Part shown: in pieces, positions 8,236-13,004 of the stretch
Position numbering within the stretch: the first letter of the stretch is position 1
Layout of the letters: every line of letters starts with the position of its first letter
From: an uncultured Prevotella sp.
GTDB lineage: Bacteria > Bacteroidota > Bacteroidia > Bacteroidales > Bacteroidaceae
Direction: 5' to 3'
Assembly (NCBI RefSeq): GCF_900549175.1
Contig: NZ_URNN01000098.1
Span: forward strand, 1-13,004
Length of the DNA: 13,004 nucleotides
The notes under the pieces: model-generated
Database searches by the model: none
Seen by the model: the letters and a program-made list of their open reading frames with translations, nothing else
What the model was told of the DNA's origin: nothing
Translations under genes and position numbers: made by a program

Positions 8236-8252
8236 AAAAGGTAATCATACCT
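8236..8252 (-). terminator. Possible small terminator for the GH2 gene inside the right arm
   Basis: Mirror image of the plus-strand candidate: on the minus strand AGGTA, loop TGAT, TACCT (8252-8239), then a short T-run (8239-8236 including the last stem base). It reads in the direction of the GH2 gene, whose stop is 86 nt upstream. The stem is only 5 bp, so confidence is low. Confidence 0.3.
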
Positions 8253-8271
8253 CTGCACTCTGCACTCTAAC

Positions 8272-8327
8272 CTCTGCACTCTACACTCTGCACTCTACAC
8301 TCTGCACTCTACACTCTGCACTCTAAC
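8272..8327. repeat. 14-nt periodic direct repeats downstream of the GH2 gene
   Basis: The unit CTCTGCACTCTACA occurs at 8272-8285, 8286-8299 and 8300-8313, followed by a partial copy to about 8325. It is the reverse-complement style of the array on the tamB side and overlaps the right arm of the 54-bp inverted repeat. It ends about 10 nt before the GH2 stop. The shared 14-nt period suggests both arrays grew from the same sequence by slippage or unequal recombination. Confidence 0.88.
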
Positions 8328-8337
8328 CTCTTAACTC

Positions 8338-10749
8338 TTACTTCTTACCTAATACCAGCTTGGCCGTCTTCAGCCCGTCGGCGGTGGCCGTCAGTGTCAC
8401 CTTTCCGCCCTCACGCTTTGAACGCAATATGACCGTGACCGTACCGTTGTAGAGACGGCGTGTGTTGCCCACGGTAAGCTCTTCGCTCGTGATGTCGCCA
8501 TTTATCACGCCCACAATCTCTGCCGGGCCATCCACGGCGAAGGTCACACCGTTGTGTGCGCCCTGCACGCGGCGTCCCTTCTTGTCCACTGCCACCACGC
8601 GCACATGCTGCAGGTCGGTTCCGTCGGCCTTCCAGTCAGCATTGTCTGCCTCTGCCTTCAAAGCCACGGCATCCGTTGTTGTCTCTATCTTGTGGCGCGC
8701 CACAACCTTTCCGGCTTTCTTTGCCACAGCCTCTATATATCCGGCTTCATACTTCACCCCGTCCCACTTTATCTTGTTGCGCGACTTTGGTGCCATCGTG
8801 TTCTTCTTCACACCGATGCTCCTGCCGTTGACGAACAGCTCCACCTCGTCACCGTTTGTATATGTGTAGAGAGACATCGTGCTTCCGGCCTTGCGGTTCC
8901 AGTGGTCAGACATGCGCTGCGTTCCCACCTTCACGTCGTTCCAAACCGTATTGTCGTCACTGTCGATGATGCCGATGTGCACCACCGGCTCCTCCGGCTT
9001 GAATATGCTCTTCAGGAAATAGGCTATGGGCTTCGGCTCAAGCGATATGTCAAACACACCCTGAGCCCATCCCTTTGCAGGCCATCCGTTCGACTCGCCC
9101 AGATAGTCTATCATGCCCCAGTAGGCCAGACCCACAACCTTGTCGAGATCCATCTCGTAATAGTTCGGGCCCATCATCGCCGTGTTGGCCTCGCTCTGAT
9201 AGAATATCATGTTGGGATAGCGGCGGCCGTCTCCTGGGAAGTACATGTAACGGTAGTTGTAAGCCGCTATGTCGGTCTCCAGCACGAGCGGTGCAGGCAG
9301 AGAGTCGGTCTTGAGGTTGCGTCCGCGCGGGTGCATGGCCACCGTCACAGGGCGTGTGGTGTCGTAACGCTTCAGCAGTTCGCGCTGCAGGCGGTAGGGA
9401 GTTACACCCCAGTCGGCATAGGGCAGGTTCCAGTATGTCTGCAACTCGTTGCCCAGACTCCACATCACCACCGACGGATGGTTGCGGTCGCGGCGTATGA
9501 ACTCGGGCACATCCTGCTGCCACAGGTTTACCCACTCCGTGCGTCCTCCCGCAAACTGCGTGAGCCACTTGTCGTAAAGCTCGTCAACAACGAGCAGTCC
9601 ATACTTGTCGCACAGGTCGAGGAACGACTTGCTGTAAGGGTTGTGCGATGTGCGCACATGGTTGAATCCGAACTGTTTGAGCAGCTGTATGCGCTTCTCC
9701 ATGGCACGCGGATAGGCGGCTGCGCCCAAGGCTCCCAGCGTGTGGTGGTTGGCAATGCCCTTGAATACCACCTTCTTGCCGTTGAGCTTGAATCCGAACT
9801 CCGGCGAATATTCTATCGAGCGTATGCCGAAGTGCTCCTCCACCCTGTCGGCCACTGTTCCGTCGGGCTTCATCAGCGTGACCACTGCCGTATACAGATT
9901 TGGCGACTCGCAGCTCCACAACTTCGGGTTGGCAACGACAATGCTGTCCACCATGTGTTCGTTTATCTTCTGACCGCGGTTGAAGGGGATGTCCTTTGTG
10001 GCGTCATACACGGTATTGCCCTCACCATCAAGTATGCGCGTGTTCACCTTCAGCTCCTTTATCTTCAGATAACAGGCTATCTCCGCCTGTATTTTCACCG
10101 TGGCTTTCTGTCCGCTTACCACGGGAGTGGTGATGTAGAGCGGATGGCGTGTGAAATACTGCTGCGCGTCGGTAACGATGAGATTGACGTCGCGGAAGAG
10201 TCCTCCACCCGTATACCACCGTGAGTTTTCCGGCCTCTGCGTATTGGCTTTCACGGCTATCACATTCGGCTGGCCGTACTTGAGCAGCTTCGTCACGTCT
10301 ATGTCGAAACCCACATATCCATAGTCGGTTCCGCCGATGCGCTGGCCGTTGAGATATACATCGCCCACAAGCATTATGCCTTCAAAGTCAAGCACCACGC
10401 GCTTGCCTTTCCATGCGGCATCGGGGGTTATGGTCTTGCGGTACCATCCTATTCCCATCTCCTTGAAACCGCGCGAACTCAGGCGGCTCTTCACATTGCT
10501 GGCGGCATCGCTGTTGTCTGCCTTCTCGCCTTTTTCCGGTGCCACCCATGGCTGGTGTATCTGAAAATCATGGGGCACATTGATTGTCTGCCACCCGCTG
10601 TCATCGAATGTAGCGCCCTGTGCACCGTCTGCATCACCGGCATGAAAGCGCCAGTCGAAGTTGAGACTCTCCACCTTACGCGGATTGTCGTCTGCCGACA
10701 CCGGCAGCAAGGCCAGCACGGCAAGAATCAATAAAGATATACGTTTCAT
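8338..10749 (-). CDS. Secreted GH2 glycoside hydrolase, probable beta-galactosidase
   Basis: An 803-residue protein with a clear signal peptide (MKRISLLILAVLALLPVSA, cleavage near residue 19), so it acts in the periplasm or outside. The order is a GH2 sugar-binding jelly roll (about 28-195), an Ig-like domain (about 200-312), a TIM barrel (about 315-585), then DUF4982-like and C-terminal Ig-like beta domains (about 620-800). The predicted acid/base is Glu435 in MWSLGNEL (429-436). The predicted nucleophile is Glu520 in FYQSEA. RTSHNPYS (366-373) and AYWGMIDYLGES (542-553) are also typical of the family. Bacteroidales GH2 enzymes with this layout are usually beta-galactosidases, but other GH2 activities cannot be excluded from sequence. 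No SusC/SusD pair or other glycan genes adjoin it. The ATG (10747-10749) has no Shine-Dalgarno. Confidence 0.9.
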   Translation of the reverse strand: MKRISLLILAVLALLPVSADDNPRKVESLNFDWRFHAGDADGAQGATFDDSGWQTINVPHDFQIHQPWVAPEKGEKADNSDAASNVKSRLSSRGFKEMGIGWYRKTITPDAAWKGKRVVLDFEGIMLVGDVYLNGQRIGGTDYGYVGFDIDVTKLLKYGQPNVIAVKANTQRPENSRWYTGGGLFRDVNLIVTDAQQYFTRHPLYITTPVVSGQKATVKIQAEIACYLKIKELKVNTRILDGEGNTVYDATKDIPFNRGQKINEHMVDSIVVANPKLWSCESPNLYTAVVTLMKPDGTVADRVEEHFGIRSIEYSPEFGFKLNGKKVVFKGIANHHTLGALGAAAYPRAMEKRIQLLKQFGFNHVRTSHNPYSKSFLDLCDKYGLLVVDELYDKWLTQFAGGRTEWVNLWQQDVPEFIRRDRNHPSVVMWSLGNELQTYWNLPYADWGVTPYRLQRELLKRYDTTRPVTVAMHPRGRNLKTDSLPAPLVLETDIAAYNYRYMYFPGDGRRYPNMIFYQSEANTAMMGPNYYEMDLDKVVGLAYWGMIDYLGESNGWPAKGWAQGVFDISLEPKPIAYFLKSIFKPEEPVVHIGIIDSDDNTVWNDVKVGTQRMSDHWNRKAGSTMSLYTYTNGDEVELFVNGRSIGVKKNTMAPKSRNKIKWDGVKYEAGYIEAVAKKAGKVVARHKIETTTDAVALKAEADNADWKADGTDLQHVRVVAVDKKGRRVQGAHNGVTFAVDGPAEIVGVINGDITSEELTVGNTRRLYNGTVTVILRSKREGGKVTLTATADGLKTAKLVLGKK

Positions 10750-10772
10750 ATTTTAGTAGAATTGTTATTTTG

Positions 10773-10800
10773 CAAAGATAATAATAAAAGCCGAAACAAA
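10773..10800 (-). promoter_or_regulatory. Candidate promoter of the GH2 gene
   Basis: On the minus strand, TATCTTTG (10780-10773) matches the -7 consensus TAnnTTTG. A TTTG lies upstream at 10800-10797, but the spacing is 16 nt instead of the usual 19-21. The leader to the ATG is about 23 nt. The -7 element is convincing; the -33 is doubtful. Confidence 0.5.
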
Positions 10801-10841
10801 CCTATTTTTTTGACAGAAAGAAGATGTATCAAAAAATTAGG
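10801..10841. repeat. Imperfect inverted repeat upstream of the GH2 promoter
   Basis: CCTATTTTTTTGA (10801-10813) pairs with TCAAAAAATTAGG (10829-10841) at 12 of 13 positions, with a 15-nt loop. It abuts the TTTG at 10797-10800, so it could be an operator for a transcription factor of the GH2 gene. The adjacent short hairpin GGTT-CAC-AACC (10840-10850), followed on the minus strand by a T-run, could instead be a weak terminator for the mutase gene. Neither role is demonstrated. Confidence 0.5.
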
Positions 10842-10853
10842 TTCACAACCACA

Positions 10854-10940
10854 GTAGGGACATATTCTTGTATTTGTCCGTCAAACATTTATTGAATATC
10901 AATACGTTACGAGCGGACAAATACAAGAATATGTCCCTAC
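10854..10940. repeat. 27-bp perfect inverted repeat, MITE-like or hairpin element
   Basis: The left arm (10854-10880, beginning GTAGGGACATATTCTTG) is the exact reverse complement of the right arm (10914-10940), around a 33-nt loop (10881-10913) that includes TACGTTACGAGC. I see no flanking target-site duplication and no reading frame. It lies between the phosphohexomutase stop and the GH2 promoter, both on the minus strand. Similar GTAGGGACA-type palindromes are, as far as I recall, dispersed in Prevotella and Bacteroides genomes. No T-run directly follows the stem, so it is not a standard terminator. Confidence 0.9.
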
Positions 10941-10995
10941 AAGTTGCTTCTTTGCATTTTGACACAGCCCCTTTATATCAAAAGAACTTATGTCT

Positions 10996-12747
10996 TTATG
11001 CCAAAGAAAGGGAAGCCTTGATGGCGGCAATCTTCTCTGTAGCAGCCTTTACGCAACGCTCGTAGCATCCGGCGCACTTCATCGAGGCATCCTTAATCTC
11101 GATATAGAACTTTATCTTGGGCTCCGTTCCCGAAGGACGCACGCTTATCTTTGTGCCATCCTCGCAGAACCACTGCAGCACGTTGCTCGTTGTGGGCATG
11201 TCCATCTTTGTCTTCGTGCCGTCGGCGGCAGTCTGCTCCAGAGTCTGATAGTCCTTCCATACGGCAACCTTGCTGCCGCCAATCTCCTGCGGCGGGTTGT
11301 TGCGGAAGTTCGTCATCATCTGCTTTATCTCGTCGGCACCGCTCTTGCCGGGCTTCACCACATTGATGGTGAACTCCTGAGAGAAGCCGTACTCCACGTA
11401 TATGTCCATCAGCAGGTCGTAGAGCGTCTTGCCGTTATCTTTTGCATAGGCGCAAATCTCAGCCAGCAGCGAGCAGGCCGACACGGCATCCTTGTCGCGC
11501 ACGAAGTCCTGTGCGAGGAATCCGTAGCTCTCCTCACCGCCGCCGATGTACTGCTGCTTGCCCTCTGACAGGGCTATCTCGCGTGCAATCCACTTGAATC
11601 CCGTGTAGCAGTCGCGCATCTCAATGTTCTGCTTCTCTGCAATCTTGCGTATCACCTCCGTTGTCACGATGGTCTTCACTATGAAGTCGCCGTCCTTCAT
11701 CTTGCCCGTAGCCTTGCGGTTGGTGATGATATAGTAAAGGAACAGCAGGCAGGTCTGGTTGCCGTTGATGAGAATCCACTCTCCCTTGTCGTTCTTGCAG
11801 GCCATACCCACACGGTCGGCATCGGGGTCACTTGCCATCACTATGTCGGCATCCATGGCCTTGGCGTCACGCAGGGCCAGCGTAAGGGCCTCTCCGTTCT
11901 CCGGGTTGGGTGAAACCACTGTGGGGAAATCGCCGCTCTTCACCATCTGCTCCTCCACGCAGTGCACGTTCTCGAATCCCCAGAACTTCAGCGAACGCGG
12001 TATCATCGTCATACCCGTGCCGTGCAGCGGGGTGTAAACTATCTTCAGGTCTTTCTGACGCTCGATTACTTTCGGGTCGATGCATATTTCCTTTATGCGC
12101 TCCAGATAAACCTTGTCGATGTCCTCGCCGATAATCTGTATCAGCTTGTCGTCGCCTTCAAACTTCACATCGTCCACCTTAACCTTGTTCACTTCGTCGA
12201 TGATGCCCGTATCGTGGGGTGCGAGCACCTGTGCGCCGTCTTCCCAGTAGGCCTTGTATCCGTTGTATTCGCGCGGGTTGTGGCTTGCCGTCACGTTGAC
12301 ACCGGCCTGACACTTCAGGTATCTGATGGCAAACGAGCACTCCGGTGTGGGGCGCATGTCGTCAAACAGGTAAACCTTTATTCCGTTGGCCGAGAATATG
12401 TTTGCCACTGTCTCGGCAAAGAGACGGCTGTTGTTGCGGCAGTCGTGACACACCACCACCGATATTTCGCTGCGGTCTGCAAAGTTCTTCTTCAGATAAT
12501 TGGCGAATCCCTGTGTTGCCATACCCACGGTATACACGTTCATACGGTTGCTTCCGGCACCCATGATGCCGCGCAGTCCGCCCGTGCCGAACTCCAGGTC
12601 CTTATAGAAGCACTCTATAAGGTCGGTCTTGTCTTCGTTGGCCAACATCGCATTGACTGCCTGCTTTGTCTCCTCGTCAAAGGCCGGAGCGAGCCACTGT
12701 TGTGCTTTCGCCTCGCATAAGGCTATGAGCTGTGTGTTATTTTCCAT
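10996..12747 (-). CDS. Phosphoglucomutase/phosphomannomutase (alpha-D-phosphohexomutase, PGM2-like)
   Basis: A 583-residue cytoplasmic enzyme with no signal peptide. It interconverts hexose 1-phosphate and 6-phosphate, feeding glycogen, nucleotide-sugar and cell-surface polysaccharide synthesis or glycolysis. All four family active-site loops are present: the phosphoserine loop TASHNP (153-158) with Ser155; the metal-binding loop DPDADR (307-312); the sugar-specificity loop GGGEESYGF (402-410); and the phosphate-binding loop RPSGTEPK (537-544). The length and the N-terminal FGTGGLRG (53-60) fit the PGM2/PgcA branch, which is longer than typical bacterial ManB proteins of about 450 residues. 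Whether glucose or mannose phosphate is preferred cannot be read from the sequence. The ATG (12745-12747) follows an A/T-rich leader without a Shine-Dalgarno. It is separated from the GH2 gene by 246 bp carrying a hairpin element, so cotranscription is unlikely. Confidence 0.96.
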   Translation of the reverse strand: MENNTQLIALCEAKAQQWLAPAFDEETKQAVNAMLANEDKTDLIECFYKDLEFGTGGLRGIMGAGSNRMNVYTVGMATQGFANYLKKNFADRSEISVVVCHDCRNNSRLFAETVANIFSANGIKVYLFDDMRPTPECSFAIRYLKCQAGVNVTASHNPREYNGYKAYWEDGAQVLAPHDTGIIDEVNKVKVDDVKFEGDDKLIQIIGEDIDKVYLERIKEICIDPKVIERQKDLKIVYTPLHGTGMTMIPRSLKFWGFENVHCVEEQMVKSGDFPTVVSPNPENGEALTLALRDAKAMDADIVMASDPDADRVGMACKNDKGEWILINGNQTCLLFLYYIITNRKATGKMKDGDFIVKTIVTTEVIRKIAEKQNIEMRDCYTGFKWIAREIALSEGKQQYIGGGEESYGFLAQDFVRDKDAVSACSLLAEICAYAKDNGKTLYDLLMDIYVEYGFSQEFTINVVKPGKSGADEIKQMMTNFRNNPPQEIGGSKVAVWKDYQTLEQTAADGTKTKMDMPTTSNVLQWFCEDGTKISVRPSGTEPKIKFYIEIKDASMKCAGCYERCVKAATEKIAAIKASLSLA

Positions 12748-12782
12748 AAATCTATAAGTTTTTAGAAATCAGTTTATTTTCA

Positions 12783-12790
12783 CAAAGGTA
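12783..12790 (-). promoter_or_regulatory. Candidate -7 element for the phosphohexomutase gene
   Basis: On the minus strand TACCTTTG fits TAnnTTTG and would give a leader of about 30 nt. At the expected -33 distance only AGTG (around 12811-12814) is present, so just half the promoter matches. The upstream sequence is very A/T-rich. Confidence 0.45.
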
Positions 12791-12860
12791 ATAAAAAAAA
12801 GAACAATATGCACTATATCTGTACTTATTTTTGTTTTTTTAGCAAATTATTTGTTCATTT

Positions 12861-12942
12861 ATTCGGGAGTTAGGGAGTTTCATTCAGGAGTTAAGGAGTT
12901 TTATTCAGGAGTTAAGGAGTTAAAGGGAGTTAAGGAGTTAAG
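12861..12942. repeat. 21-nt tandem repeats (ATTCAGGAGTTAAGGAGTT family)
   Basis: Units lie at 12861-12881, 12882-12902 and 12903-12924 (the last is 22 nt). A degenerate tail, GGGAGTTAAGGAGTTAAG, is at 12925-12942. The units differ at a few positions and contain an inner 8-9 nt GGAGTTA(A/G) repeat. No reading frame of note runs through it. It lies upstream of the phosphohexomutase gene, beyond its promoter. Confidence 0.88.
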
Positions 12943-12968
12943 CCGAATGTGACATAAAGGATTGGTAC

Positions 12969-13004
12969 GCCCCGCAGGGGCAGCAAGCACATAGCCCGGG
13001 GCAG
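12969..13004. repeat. GC-rich hairpin element, cut by the window edge
   Basis: GCCCC-GCA-GGGGC (12969-12981) is a perfect 5-bp GC hairpin, followed by AGCAAGCACATAGCCCGGGG to the window end. The base composition differs sharply from the A/T-rich sequence before it. From memory, GCCCCGCAGGGGC...CATAGCCCGGGGC is a dispersed intergenic element in Bacteroidales. The right boundary is not visible. Confidence 0.6.

Larger units (their letters stand above)
8153..8289. repeat. 54-bp perfect inverted repeat between convergent genes
   Basis: The left arm (8153-8206) is the exact reverse complement of the right arm (8236-8289), with a 29-nt loop (8207-8235). The outer part of each arm consists of the AGAGTGCAGAGTGTAG-type low-complexity sequence, while the inner part, around AGGTATGATTACCTTTT, is unique. 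As RNA from either strand it would fold into a very long hairpin. It sits between the 3' ends of tamB and the GH2 gene and may end transcription from both sides or protect 3' ends. A decayed mobile element is an alternative. Confidence 0.92.

Noticed and set aside
8058..8327. CRISPR array
   Set aside because: The 14-nt units are contiguous and similar throughout. There are no 25-40 nt identical repeats separated by unique spacers, and no cas genes.
8056..8337. Small coding gene or tRNA in the tamB/GH2 spacer
   Set aside because: No tRNA cloverleaf or convincing start with a ribosome-binding site is visible. The sequence is almost entirely low-complexity repeats.
8554..10224. 556-codon open frame on the plus strand across the GH2 gene
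   Set aside because: The GH2 frame has a signal peptide, domain order and catalytic motifs. The opposite frame is rich in His, Val and Arg and shows no recognisable family.
10854..10940. Standard rho-independent terminator of the mutase gene
   Set aside because: The 27-bp stem with a 33-nt loop is A/T-rich and has no T-run directly after it on either strand. It fits a dispersed palindromic element better.
11962..12720. 252-codon open frame opposite the phosphohexomutase gene
   Set aside because: It mirrors a gene with all four active-site loops intact. The opposite translation has no family signature.
12861..12942. CRISPR array or iteron-type replication origin
   Set aside because: The units are head-to-tail without unique spacers. 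There is no dnaA or replication-initiator gene nearby, and the gene content is chromosomal housekeeping.

Overview
The window looks like chromosomal DNA of a Bacteroidales bacterium, most likely Prevotella or a close relative. Four things point there: the protein sequences (an Nqr operon, a very long TamB-family protein, a GH2 beta-galactosidase with DUF4982-like modules, a PGM2-type phosphohexomutase); candidate promoters of the Bacteroides type (TTTG, 19-21 nt, TAnnTTTG); mostly A-rich leaders without Shine-Dalgarno sequences; and low-complexity intergenic repeats. The genus is inferred by eye, not from a search.

Layout. Positions 1-3458 (minus strand) hold nqrA, nqrB, nqrC and the first 58 codons of nqrD. 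They are tightly packed and read leftward out of the window, so nqrE and nqrF are expected beyond the left edge. A 163-bp spacer (3459-3621) carries a full-consensus promoter for nqrA and a partial one facing the other way. Positions 3622-8055 (plus strand) hold one 1477-residue TamB-like gene that appears to start at TTG. Positions 8056-8337 separate the convergent tamB and beta-galactosidase genes and are filled with 14-nt periodic repeats around a 54-bp perfect inverted repeat. Positions 8338-10749 (minus) encode a secreted GH2 glycosidase. Positions 10750-10995 hold its promoter region and a 27-bp perfect inverted repeat. Positions 10996-12747 (minus) encode a phosphoglucomutase/phosphomannomutase. 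The right end (12748-13004) holds that gene's promoter region, 21-nt tandem repeats and the start of a GC-rich hairpin element.

How the genes work together. The nqr genes encode a sodium-pumping NADH:quinone oxidoreductase of the inner membrane. TamB is an envelope-spanning protein for outer-membrane assembly or lipid transport. The GH2 enzyme would release sugars, probably galactose, from glycans in the periplasm or outside the cell. The mutase interconverts hexose 1- and 6-phosphates in the cytoplasm. Only the nqr genes form an evident operon; the others look like separate housekeeping or accessory transcription units.

I found no convincing new multi-gene system. The unusual content is in the spacers: three of them carry four different repeat types. 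A second point of interest is the strong Shine-Dalgarno sequences overlapping stop codons inside the nqr operon.
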